DNA from: Knoellia flava TL1
GTDB lineage: Bacteria > Actinomycetota > Actinomycetes > Actinomycetales > Dermatophilaceae
Assembly: GCF_000768675.1 (NCBI RefSeq)
Contig: NZ_AVPI01000001.1
Coordinates: 124,001 to 188,000, forward strand
Reading direction: 5' to 3'
DNA length: 64,000 bases
The notes beneath the pieces are model-generated. The model was not told where the DNA came from and did no database searches. It saw only the letters and a program-made list of their open reading frames with translations. The translations under genes were made by a program, and so were the position numbers. Positions 26,763-34,687 of this stretch are shown here, one piece after another. The first letter of the stretch is position 1. The number at the start of each line of letters is the position of its first letter.

Positions 26763-26890
26763 GACGCTCTCCTCGTGTCGGTGCGTGTGTGCCACCGACC
26801 TACCCGGTGGTCGTGGGTCCCATCCCTCCTCGTGCCCGTCGGGAGCGGCCCCGACGGAGTGCTCGACGGCTCACCGGTGACCTGCCGCGG

Positions 26891-26915
26891 GTTTGCGGGA
26901 CGCCGGGCCGGGTAG
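26891..26915 (+). promoter_or_regulatory. SigB/SigF-type promoter for the YtxH-holin-DUF3618 operon
   Basis: GTTT (26891-26894), a 15-base spacer and GGGTAG (26910-26915), about 55 bases before the ATG at 26970. This is the best match to the SigF/SigB consensus in the window. Confidence 0.65.
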
Positions 26916-26969
26916 GCCAACATCCCCCGCGGAACGACCGCGGACCCGACCAGAGAGGACGTGGAACGC

Positions 26970-27779
26970 ATGACGAGCGACACCACGAGCATGGACTCGA
27001 CCACCGCGAGCGGCGGGACGACGGACGAGGCTAAGTCGGCCGCAAAGGACGTGGCGGGGACGGCCAAGGAGCAGGCGGGCCAGGTCGCGGGTGAGACCCG
27101 TCGGCAGGCACGCCAGCTCTGGGACCAGTCCCGCGACGAGCTCGTGCAGCAGAGCGGACAGCAGCAGACCCGGCTCGCCGCCACGTTGCGCGACCTCGGG
27201 TCCGAGCTGTCGGCCATGGCGGACGGACCCGACCAGGGCGGGACGGCCACCGGCCTCGTGCGCGACGTGGGCGACCAGGTGTCGTCCGCGGCCGCCTGGC
27301 TCGAGAACAAGGAGCCCGGTGACGTGCTCCAGGAGGTCCGCGACTTCGCGCGCCGCCGTCCCGGGACCTTCCTGCTCGTCGCCGCCGGCCTCGGCGTGCT
27401 CGGCGGCAGGATGACCCGGGGTGCCGTCGACGAGGCCAGGGACTCGACGGGCGCACTGGGTGCGGCCACGACCACCTCGAGCGGCAGGGGCACCTCTGTC
27501 GGCACGACCGCCGACTTCGGGTCCACCGGGACCGGGACCTCGGCCTACGCCGAGGGCACCACCCCGTATGCCGGCGGCTCGGGAACCTACGCGGGCGGCC
27601 AGACCGCCTATGCAGGCGACGACACGGCATACCTCGAGGGCGACGCGAGCGTCGCGGGGGGCGAGTCGACATGGACCGGTGACGTGCAGCCGCGCGATGT
27701 CGGGGTCACCGAGCCGACCCAAGGCCGCCCGGCCGAGGGCCTGCGCCCGCGCATGCCGGAGGGAGGGACGCACTCGTGA
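26970..27779 (+). CDS. YtxH-like envelope/stress protein
   Basis: 269 residues. The N-terminal half (about 20-130) is amphipathic and helical with repeated TAKEQAGQVAGETRRQARQ-like segments. A single membrane helix follows (RRPGTFLLVAAGLGVLGGRM), then a low-complexity Gly/Thr/Tyr-rich tail containing several SAYAEG/TPYAGG/TAYAGD repeats. It is a conserved first gene of a three-gene actinobacterial stress operon. The ATG at 26970 is favoured over GTG 26961 because AGAGGA lies at the right distance. The tail uses TAT codons in two octamer copies. Confidence 0.7.
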   Translation: MTSDTTSMDSTTASGGTTDEAKSAAKDVAGTAKEQAGQVAGETRRQARQLWDQSRDELVQQSGQQQTRLAATLRDLGSELSAMADGPDQGGTATGLVRDVGDQVSSAAAWLENKEPGDVLQEVRDFARRRPGTFLLVAAGLGVLGGRMTRGAVDEARDSTGALGAATTTSSGRGTSVGTTADFGSTGTGTSAYAEGTTPYAGGSGTYAGGQTAYAGDDTAYLEGDASVAGGESTWTGDVQPRDVGVTEPTQGRPAEGLRPRMPEGGTHS

Positions 27780-28198
27780 GCCACGCCGCCAACCGCCCCT
27801 CGTCCGACGAGGAGCTGCCGCTGCGGTCGATCGGGGCCCTCGTCTCCGACATCAGCAGCGACCTGTCGACGCTCGTCCGTCAGGAGGTCGAGCTCGCCAA
27901 GGCCGAGGCCAAGCAGAGCGCGACCCAGGCGGGCAAGGGCGCCGGCATGCTCGGGGCCGCCGCGGTCGCCGCGCAGCTCGCACTCGTCTTCCTGTCGGTC
28001 GCCGCGTGGTGGGCCCTCGGTGAGGTCATCGGGCGCGGCTGGTCCGGTCTCGTCGTGGCCCTCGTGTGGGCCGTGATCGCGGCGATCCTCGCGGCCACGG
28101 GTCGTTCGCAGCTCAAGAAGTCACCGATGGGCCTGCCCCGCACCACCGAGACCGTCAAGGACATTCCCGAAGCGCTGAAAGGACACCAGACACCATGA
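27776..28198 (+). CDS. Holin-superfamily III-type membrane protein (DUF1469)
   Basis: 140 residues from a GTG overlapping the previous stop (GTGA). A conserved LVSDISSDLSTLVRQEVELAKAE amphipathic helix precedes two membrane helices, the actinobacterial holin family III/DUF1469 pattern. Despite the name it is not associated with phage genes here. It sits between YtxH- and DUF3618-type genes, a trio found together in many actinobacteria and probably acting on the membrane under stress. Confidence 0.88.
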   Translation: MSHAANRPSSDEELPLRSIGALVSDISSDLSTLVRQEVELAKAEAKQSATQAGKGAGMLGAAAVAAQLALVFLSVAAWWALGEVIGRGWSGLVVALVWAVIAAILAATGRSQLKKSPMGLPRTTETVKDIPEALKGHQTP

Positions 28199-28794
28199 CC
28201 TACTCCACTGACCCCCACACGACCACTCCCGTGTCGTCGGACGACCCCGAGGCCATCCGCCGCGAGATCGAGCGGACCCGCGGACGTCTCTCGGAGGACG
28301 TCGACACCCTCGGTGAGACCGTGCGTCCCGGCAACGTGGCACACCGCACGGCGGTGTCCGCCAAGGGTCGCCTGTCCTCGATGAAGGACTCCGTCATGGG
28401 GTCCGCTCACGACGCCCAGTCCGCCGGCGGCGGCGCCGTCCACGCCGTCACCGACACTGCCGGGGACCTTCCGCGGCAGGCCCGCAGCAAGGCGCGCGGC
28501 AACCCGCTCGCCGCGGGCGCGGTGGCGATGGGCCTCGGTTGGCTCGTCGGATCGCTCATGCCGGCCAGCGAGAAGGAGCGCCAGCTCGTCTCGACGGCCA
28601 AGGACCAGGCGCAGCCCCTCGTCGACGAGGCGAAATCCGTGGCGCAGGACGTCGCGCAGGACCTCAAGGAGCCCGCGTCCGAGGCGGCCCGTGCGGTCAA
28701 GGAGACGGCCCAGTCGGGCGCACAGGAGGTCAAGGACGAGGGCCAGAGCCGCGCCCAGGACGTCAGGACGTCCGCCGGCGGCAGTGGCGTCTGA
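28195..28794 (+). CDS. DUF3618 domain protein
   Basis: 199 residues. DPEAIRREIERTRGRLSEDVDTL at 18-40 is the DUF3618 signature. A helical region and a membrane helix (GNPLAAGAVAMGLGWLVGSLMP) follow, then a C-terminal stretch of heptad-like charged repeats (AKSVAQDVAQDLKEPASEA). It overlaps the holin-like gene by ATGA and ends the operon. It probably anchors at the membrane with both helical arms cytoplasmic. Confidence 0.88.
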   Translation: MTYSTDPHTTTPVSSDDPEAIRREIERTRGRLSEDVDTLGETVRPGNVAHRTAVSAKGRLSSMKDSVMGSAHDAQSAGGGAVHAVTDTAGDLPRQARSKARGNPLAAGAVAMGLGWLVGSLMPASEKERQLVSTAKDQAQPLVDEAKSVAQDVAQDLKEPASEAARAVKETAQSGAQEVKDEGQSRAQDVRTSAGGSGV

Positions 28795-29029
28795 GCCCAT
28801 ACGGCAACGCACCGCCGAGTGCTCTCGCGCCGCGACTGCGGTCGATGACCACACCGTCCGCCGGGGCACCCCAGGAGGGTGGCCCGGCGGTCGGCTGTCC
28901 GGGGCCGGAAGTCCCCGACGGCTAAGGCCGGGACGCGCGATCTTCTGGCCTATTTTGGAGCGAAAGGAAGCAGGTCGTCCAAACCTTCGCGAACCTGCCG
29001 TCTCCCAACGCAAGTTGTGTGGTGCCGAC

Positions 29030-29818
29030 ATGCAGACAGACCGACTGATGCAGCAGCTCGGCGCGCAGTTCGCCGAGCTGAGCGTGAGGCTCTCGTCCCG
29101 CGACGACGCGGGCATCGACCCCGACCGGGTCGTCCGGATGGCCGCGATGGCCGTCCCCGAGACCAACCACTGCGGCCTCACCGTGCTGCGCTCCGGCCAC
29201 AAGCCGTACACGCTGAGCAGCACCGACGAGCTCTCCCTCGCCGTGGACCGGATCCAGTACTCGCTCGGCGAGGGACCCTGCCTCGACGCGGCGGAGTCCG
29301 ACACCGCCGAGGTCGTCGGGCACCTCGCGCGTGACGACCGGTGGCCCCGGTTCGGTCCACGCTGCGTCGAGGAGACCGGTGTCGTGAGCATGCTGTCGGT
29401 CCGACTCGCCGTGCTGGGGAAAGACCAGGCGGCCATCAACTTCTACTCGCGACTCCCCGACGCCTTCGGTGGGACCGAGGTCGCTGCCGCCTCGATCTTC
29501 GCCCCCTTCGCCGCGCTGGCCGTCGAGCACCGCCTTCGCGAACAGGACGCCCGCAACTTCGCTGCGGCTCTGTCGAGCAGCCGTCAGATCGGCACGGCCA
29601 TGGGCATCCTCATGGCCCAGCGCAAGGTGAGCTCGGAGGAGGCGTTCGCCCTGCTGCGGACCGCCAGCCAGCACCTCAACCGCAAGCTGCGCGACGTCGC
29701 TCTCGAGGTGGAGGAGACCGGCGAGCTGCCGGTGCGACCGGCCTCCTCACGGGTCCTGCGGAAGGATGGGAAAGACCGCGACGTCCGCGCGCCTGCCGAA
29801 GACGGAAACCCGGCATGA
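29030..29818 (+). CDS. GAF and ANTAR domain protein (second copy)
   Basis: 262 residues with a GAF domain (YSLGEGPCLDAAESDTAEVV) and a C-terminal ANTAR domain (SSSRQIGTAMGILMAQRKVS... LLRTASQHLNRKLRDVA). It is similar in order and length to the protein at 20137 but has a 25-residue C-terminal tail. The last codons overlap the AraC gene as ATGA. I chose the ATG at 29030; ATG 29048 is an alternative. The 235 bases upstream lack a GTTT/GGGTAG pair. Confidence 0.88.
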   Translation: MQTDRLMQQLGAQFAELSVRLSSRDDAGIDPDRVVRMAAMAVPETNHCGLTVLRSGHKPYTLSSTDELSLAVDRIQYSLGEGPCLDAAESDTAEVVGHLARDDRWPRFGPRCVEETGVVSMLSVRLAVLGKDQAAINFYSRLPDAFGGTEVAAASIFAPFAALAVEHRLREQDARNFAAALSSSRQIGTAMGILMAQRKVSSEEAFALLRTASQHLNRKLRDVALEVEETGELPVRPASSRVLRKDGKDRDVRAPAEDGNPA

Positions 29819-30786
29819 GCGGCACCCACGACCAGGGTCTCTTCTTCGAGACCGACAGCCTCGACGAGGCCGCGACCCTCCTCAGCGACACCTATGCCCG
29901 GACCCGCATCTCGGACCGGCGCCATCCCGCCGGGACGGTCATGCGGATCCACCAGCGGCCACTGACACCGGACGTGCGCCTCGACGACCTCGAGTTCGGC
30001 CTCGGCTTCGGCGCGGAGGTCGACCCCCTCGAGACGCTCGTCTTCACCGAGCTCAACTCGGGCCGCACACGCGTCGACTCGAACGGTCGGAGCCGGCGCT
30101 ACGAGGCCGGCGAGTCCTACCTCGTCGCCCAGCCGGACCAGGCCTACATCGGCACCGTCGAGGACATCTCCATGTCCATGGTCCTCATGCGGCCTGCCCT
30201 GCTCGCCAAGGTCGCGGCGACGGCTGGGGCGGGCCGGACACCGGTGCGGTTCGTCGCGCACGAGCCCGCGTCCCCGCAGGCGGCCCTGCGGTGGCGGGGT
30301 GCGTGCGCCTACGTCCGTGCGTCCGTCTTCGCGGCGCGGGACACGGCCCAGAACCACCTCGTCCGGAGCAATTCCGCGGCCCTGCTCGCCTCGGTCGCAC
30401 TCGACACCTTCCCCAACACCGCGTCCGCCGAGCCGACGGTCCAGGACGGCCACGACGGCCACCCCGAGACGGTGCGTCGCGCGATGCGCTTCATCGACGA
30501 CAACGCCGACCGCGACATCGTCGCAGCCGACATCGCCGCCGCCGCCTCGGTGAGCATCCGCGCGCTGCAGCTCGCCTTCCGGCGCCACCTCGGCACGACA
30601 CCCATGGCCCACCTCCGTGATGTGCGACTGGCACTCGCCCACGACGAGCTCGTGGCCGGGCACAGCGAGGACACCACGGTGATGTCGGTCGCGTCGCGCT
30701 GGGGGTTCGGCAATGCGGGCCGCTTCGCCCACCTCTTCCGCGAGCAGTACGGCCAGGCGCCCGCCGAGGTGCTGCGCGGCAGCTGA
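29815..30786 (+). CDS. AraC-family transcriptional regulator
   Basis: 323 residues. An N-terminal AraC-binding-like domain (with RRYEAGESYLVAQPDQAY) is followed by a C-terminal pair of helix-turn-helix motifs: IAAAASVSIRALQLAFRRHL, then the GTTPMAHLRDVRLALAHDEL block and SVASRWGFGNAGRFAHLFRE. This resembles regulators of catabolic or stress genes whose effector is unknown. ATGA overlap with the GAF-ANTAR gene implies coordinated expression of an RNA-binding and a DNA-binding regulator. Confidence 0.9.
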   Translation: MSGTHDQGLFFETDSLDEAATLLSDTYARTRISDRRHPAGTVMRIHQRPLTPDVRLDDLEFGLGFGAEVDPLETLVFTELNSGRTRVDSNGRSRRYEAGESYLVAQPDQAYIGTVEDISMSMVLMRPALLAKVAATAGAGRTPVRFVAHEPASPQAALRWRGACAYVRASVFAARDTAQNHLVRSNSAALLASVALDTFPNTASAEPTVQDGHDGHPETVRRAMRFIDDNADRDIVAADIAAAASVSIRALQLAFRRHLGTTPMAHLRDVRLALAHDELVAGHSEDTTVMSVASRWGFGNAGRFAHLFREQYGQAPAEVLRGS

Positions 30787-30906
30787 CCGGTGGGGGGGCG
30801 ACCCTCGCCCTCGTCGAGGAACAAGGTCGAAGGTCCTTGGTGCCCCGGTGAGCACCGGCGGACGGTGGGAGAGGGACAGAACCACCATCCGAAGGTCGTG
30901 ATCTCC

Positions 30907-32382
30907 ATGGCGACGACAGCCCATGACGTCCCAGCCCTCCGCTCCTACCCCGTCCACGTCGACGCCGTCGACGAGCCCGCCGTCTCGCGGTGGCTGTGGC
31001 TCGTCAAGTGGCTCCTCGCGATCCCGCACTACGTCGTGCTCGTCTTCCTCTGGGCGGCCTTCGTCGTGCTCAGCGCCGTCGCCCTCGTCGCGATCGTCGT
31101 CACCGGCCGCTACCCCCGGGCCATCTTCGACTTCAACGTCGGGGTCCTGCGGTGGTGGTGGCGGGTCACCTACTACTCCTACGGAGCGCTGGCGACCGAC
31201 CACTACCCGCCGTTCAGCCTCGAGGACGACCCGACCTACCCGGCACACCTCGAGATCGACTACCCCGAACACCTGTCGCGGGGTCTCGCGCTCGTCAAGT
31301 GGTGGCTGCTGGCGATCCCGCACTACCTGGTCGTCGGCATCCTCGTCGGCGGTGGCTCCACGATCGCGTGGCAGACCGGTGACGACGCACGCTGGGTCCT
31401 CGGCGGCGGACTGGTCGGGCTGCTCGCGATCGTCGCGGCCGTCGTGGTCGCCGTGACCGGCGCCTATCCTCGCCCGCTCTACGACCTCCTCCTCGGGCTG
31501 AACCGCTGGGTCCTGCGCGTCGCTGCGTATGCCGGCCTCATGACGGACGAGTACCCGCCCTTCCGCCTCGACCAGGGTCCCCACGAACCGCAGGGCCGCG
31601 TGGTGATGACCACCGGCGCGCCGCCGTCGAGCGCACCGACGTCGGATGCTCCGCCATCGAGCGCATCGACCCCGGGTGCGGTGACGTCCACCGCCCCGCC
31701 GACGGGACGTCCTGGCTGGGGTGCGGGCTCAGTCACCACGGTCGTCCTCGGCTGCATCGCCGCCCTCACGTCGCTCACCCTGGTCACGGGCGGCGTCGCC
31801 GCCCTCGTGGCTGACGGGGTGGGGCGAGACGCGGACGGCTACCTCACCTCGCAGACCGAGAGGTTCACGAGCGACGGCAGCGCCGTGCTCTTCGGCGACA
31901 TCCGTCTCGACACGGCCGGCGCGAGCTGGGTCCCCGAGACGCTCATCGGCGACGTTCGCGTGACCGTCACCCCGAGCGACCGCACCGACGACGTCTTCTT
32001 CGGCATCGGGCCGGAGGCGGACGTGTCCGCGTTCCTCGGCGGCACGGCATACACGGAAGCGCGTGGCGCGGGTCTCGAGCCGCGGCAGGTGCCCGGCAGC
32101 GGGACGGCGAGCGCCCCTGTGGCCCAGTCCTTCTGGGACGCTTCGGCCTCCGGCACGGGTCGACAGGTCGTCACCTGGTCGCCACGCGACGGGAACTGGT
32201 CGGCGGTCCTCATGAACCCCGACGGGAGCACCGTCATCTCGGCCGATGTCACGGTCGGTGCCACCTTCCCGTGGCTCTTCCGTCTCGGCCTCGGTCTGCT
32301 CCTCGCCGGTCTGGTCGTCGCCGCGACCGGCGCGGCGCTCATCTCACTGGCGCTGCGCCAGGTGACGCGAGAGGGAAGGTGA
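30907..32382 (+). CDS. DUF4389 membrane protein
   Basis: 491 residues. Two DUF4389 units appear: WLWLVKWLLAIPHYVVLVFLW with a following TGRYPRAIFDFNVGVLRW block, and LVKWWLLAIPHYLVVG with TGAYPRPLYDLLLGLNRW. A Pro/Ser/Thr-rich linker (about 238-270) then leads to a membrane helix, an external domain of about 165 residues, and a last membrane helix. The tandem internal duplication is typical of the family. The function is unknown. The ATG at 30907 starts the conserved part. Confidence 0.85.
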   Translation: MATTAHDVPALRSYPVHVDAVDEPAVSRWLWLVKWLLAIPHYVVLVFLWAAFVVLSAVALVAIVVTGRYPRAIFDFNVGVLRWWWRVTYYSYGALATDHYPPFSLEDDPTYPAHLEIDYPEHLSRGLALVKWWLLAIPHYLVVGILVGGGSTIAWQTGDDARWVLGGGLVGLLAIVAAVVVAVTGAYPRPLYDLLLGLNRWVLRVAAYAGLMTDEYPPFRLDQGPHEPQGRVVMTTGAPPSSAPTSDAPPSSASTPGAVTSTAPPTGRPGWGAGSVTTVVLGCIAALTSLTLVTGGVAALVADGVGRDADGYLTSQTERFTSDGSAVLFGDIRLDTAGASWVPETLIGDVRVTVTPSDRTDDVFFGIGPEADVSAFLGGTAYTEARGAGLEPRQVPGSGTASAPVAQSFWDASASGTGRQVVTWSPRDGNWSAVLMNPDGSTVISADVTVGATFPWLFRLGLGLLLAGLVVAATGAALISLALRQVTREGR

Positions 32383-32387
32383 TCGGG

Positions 32388-32885
32388 ATGACGCACACGT
32401 GGGTCGTCTACGAGTCGATGTTCGGCAACACCCGTGAGGTCGCCGAGGCGGTCGCCGCGGGCCTGCGCGAGGGCGGTGAGGTCGAGGTCCACGAGGTCTC
32501 CGACGCCACTCGCCTCCCTCCCGGACTCGACCTCGTCGTCGTCGGCGGCCCCACCCACGCCTTCGGCCTGAGCCGCGCGTCGACACGCGAGGACGCGGGC
32601 ACGAAGGCCCACCGGGCGGTCGAGTCGGCGTCGATGGGGGTGCGCGAGTGGCTCGCCGGCCTCGACGGGTCCACCCTCCCCGCCTACGCGACGTTCGACA
32701 CCCGGGTCAACCACCCTCGCCTCCCCGGTTCGGCGGCCAAGAAGGCCGCCAAGCGCCTGCGCCGGATGGGTGCCACGCAGGCTGCCGACCCGGAGTCCTT
32801 CTGGGTCGAGGGGACCGAGGGTCCGCTCGTCGACGGAGAGCTGGACAGGGCTCGCGGCTGGGGCCGCTCACTCGCCCACGTCTGA
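32388..32885 (+). CDS. Flavodoxin
   Basis: 165 residues. VVYESMFGNTREVAEAVAAGL is the FMN phosphate-binding loop of long-standing flavodoxins, and VVVGGPTHAFGLSRASTR contains the GPTxxF segment that stacks on the isoalloxazine ring. It carries electrons between oxidoreductases. The ATG at 32388 (GGAAGGTGA upstream) is preferred to GTG 32379, which overlaps the DUF4389 stop. It is followed by the hairpin at 32894. Confidence 0.9.
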   Translation: MTHTWVVYESMFGNTREVAEAVAAGLREGGEVEVHEVSDATRLPPGLDLVVVGGPTHAFGLSRASTREDAGTKAHRAVESASMGVREWLAGLDGSTLPAYATFDTRVNHPRLPGSAAKKAAKRLRRMGATQAADPESFWVEGTEGPLVDGELDRARGWGRSLAHV

Positions 32886-32893
32886 CGAGCCGG

Positions 32894-32923
32894 CGCAGCC
32901 CGGGACTCAGCTCCCGGGCTGCG
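32894..32923. terminator. Bidirectional hairpin between convergent genes
   Basis: CGCAGCCCGGGA (32894-32905) pairs with TCCCGGGCTGCG (32912-32923) across six bases. The right arm and loop cover the stop of the convergent gene at 32907. Confidence 0.75.
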
Positions 32924-33512
32924 GGTCCGGGCGCGTGACGATCCCGCCCGTGGGCGGGGTGTCGAGGAGCGTCGGGACGTAGTCGAGCAGCTGCATGCCC
33001 TCGTCGAACGTCCGGCTCTCGACGAGCTCGAGCGCCACATCGGGGTAGCCGTCGAAAACCCGTTCCTGCCCCGTCGCGCCCGTAATGAAGGGGAAGACGA
33101 CGAGGCGATAGCGGTCGACGAGACCGGCGGTGAGGAGCGTGCGGCAGACCGACAGGCTGCCGAGGGTGCGCATGGGGCGGGTGCCCGACTCCTTCTGCGC
33201 GTGGACCCAGTCGACCGGATCGTCCCTCACGACAGTGGTGTTCGCCCACCCCGGCGAGTCGCCGAGCGTCGACGAGAAGACGACCTTGGGCATCGCCGCC
33301 AGCTGGGCGAAGCCGGGGTCGTCACCGACCTGCTCGGCGAACCCGGACATGAGCCGGTAGGTCGTCGCCCCCATGAGGACGGTGTGCTCCTCCTGCTGCT
33401 CGTCGAGCCACGCCATGTACTCCGGCGACTCGACGCCCCACAGGCCGGGCCAGCCCTCGGCAGCGGCGTACCCGTCGAGGCTGATGATGAGGTCGACCAT
33501 GAGGCTCTGCAC
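32907..33512 (-). CDS. Dihydrofolate reductase family protein (RibD C-terminal type)
   Basis: 201 residues. MVDLIISLDGYAAAEG at the start, MGATTYRLM, and VVFPFITGATGQERVF are the pattern of the DHFR-like/RibD-C family (COG0262), which commonly reduces pteridine- or riboflavin-like compounds with NADPH. It is not the housekeeping FolA. The GTG at 33512 with GGGGAG upstream is preferred to ATG 33500. An octamer-bearing repeat lies just upstream. It converges on the flavodoxin gene. Confidence 0.82.
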   Translation of the reverse strand: MQSLMVDLIISLDGYAAAEGWPGLWGVESPEYMAWLDEQQEEHTVLMGATTYRLMSGFAEQVGDDPGFAQLAAMPKVVFSSTLGDSPGWANTTVVRDDPVDWVHAQKESGTRPMRTLGSLSVCRTLLTAGLVDRYRLVVFPFITGATGQERVFDGYPDVALELVESRTFDEGMQLLDYVPTLLDTPPTGGIVTRPDPQPGS

Positions 33513-33543
33513 GGTGCTCCCCTTCCTCGGACCTCGCAGTCTT

Positions 33544-33568
33544 GCGTATGCCGTCCGCCCGCGGAAGT
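33544..33568 (-). repeat. Intergenic repeat, type B, containing the octamer
   Basis: The reverse complement of 18296-18320 with two differences over 24 aligned bases, and the same core GGGCGGACGGCATACGC. It lies upstream of the DHFR-like gene and after the stop of the GCS2 gene. Confidence 0.65.
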
Positions 33569-33589
33569 GCCCTGCCTCCAGCGCCGTGC

Positions 33590-34687
33590 TCACCCCACCT
33601 GGAAGGCGGCCAGGCCGGGGGCGGGATGTCGCGGGTCGACGAGGAGGCGCTGGCGATCGGCCGAGGTCCCTTCCGCGAGGAGCCTGTCGACGACGTCCTG
33701 GACGGCCGCGAGGTCGCCGTGCGCCTCGAGCGCGTCCGAGGTGAAGGCCAGCAGCGACCCGACTGCCTGCTTCGCCGGCACCAGGTCACCGGTGGCGGGG
33801 TCGAGGAGACGCTCGCCGAGTCCGTGGCGGGCCGCGCGCCACGCGGCCGTGCGCAGGGCCAGGGTCGAGAAGCGCGCACTGGCCACGCGCGCAGCCGGCG
33901 GGTCGCCGGCGACCGTATCGACGAGCGCACGGCAGAGCCCCGCGACCGCGACGGCGACGGTGGGGTCGGGCACGACGTCGGTGACCCGGACCTCGACGGT
34001 CGGGTACCTCGCCGAGAGCCGCGCGTCGTAGTAGAGCATCCCGGCGTCGAACGCCCCACCGCCCGCGACGACCGCGTCGGCCGTTCGGCGGTAGGTGTCG
34101 ACATCGCGCCAGAGCGGCGCCGGACCGGCTGTGGGGAGCTGCGACAGCACGATGGAGCGCCAGCTCGCGTGCCCGGTGTCGCGGCCGTGCCAGTAGGGGG
34201 AGTTGGCCGTGACGGCCGTGAGCACCGCGAGCCATGGGCGTAGGCCGTCGAGGACGGCGACCCCCTCGTCGGGCGAGTCGACCGAGACGTGGACGTGGGT
34301 GCCGCAGGTGAGCTGCTGGGAGGCCAGCTCGCCGAACTCCTTCCCGATCCGGTCGAAGCGGTCGGACACCACCGGCGTCGGGAGGTGCTCCCCCGGCCAG
34401 GTTCCCGATGCGACGACGACCGCCTCCTGCGTGGCCGCCAGTCCGGAGACCCGGCGGCGCAGGTCCTTCAGGTCGGAGGCGAGGGTGTCGAGCGAGGCGG
34501 TCGGCCGGGAGCAGACCTCGACCTGCTCCTGCTTGAACTCCCCCTTGACCCACGCGTCCGCGGCGGCCTCGGCGATCGCCGGACCGATCGCCACCGGCCC
34601 ACCCATCTCGGCGTCCACGAGCAGGAACTCCTCCTCGACCCCGACGGTGCGGGGCGTCACCGAAGGCTCGACCGACCGGCTGACCAC
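33590..34687 (-). CDS. Carboxylate-amine ligase, glutamate-cysteine ligase GCS2 family (YbdK-like)
   Basis: 365 residues. TVGVEEEFLLVD at the N-terminus, GTHVHVSV in the middle and YPTVEVRVTDVVPD are the GCS2 motifs for ATP/Mg and the acceptor carboxylate. YbdK-type enzymes make amide or peptide-like bonds and are weak gamma-glutamylcysteine synthetases. Actinobacteria use mycothiol, so a different acceptor is likely here. The GTG start at 34687 lies inside the last 31 bases of the preceding gene, so the pair is translationally coupled. It is the last gene of the methyltransferase-CDGSH-diiron cluster. Confidence 0.88.
   Translation of the reverse strand: MVSRSVEPSVTPRTVGVEEEFLLVDAEMGGPVAIGPAIAEAAADAWVKGEFKQEQVEVCSRPTASLDTLASDLKDLRRRVSGLAATQEAVVVASGTWPGEHLPTPVVSDRFDRIGKEFGELASQQLTCGTHVHVSVDSPDEGVAVLDGLRPWLAVLTAVTANSPYWHGRDTGHASWRSIVLSQLPTAGPAPLWRDVDTYRRTADAVVAGGGAFDAGMLYYDARLSARYPTVEVRVTDVVPDPTVAVAVAGLCRALVDTVAGDPPAARVASARFSTLALRTAAWRAARHGLGERLLDPATGDLVPAKQAVGSLLAFTSDALEAHGDLAAVQDVVDRLLAEGTSADRQRLLVDPRHPAPGLAAFQVG

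Noticed and set aside
26800-26805. GGGTAG (minus strand) as SigB/SigF promoter for DUF4383
   Set aside because: No GTTT-like -35 box is present at the required distance.
27776-28198. Holin-like protein as evidence of a prophage
   Set aside because: No other phage genes are near, and this family is a regular member of a conserved actinobacterial stress operon.
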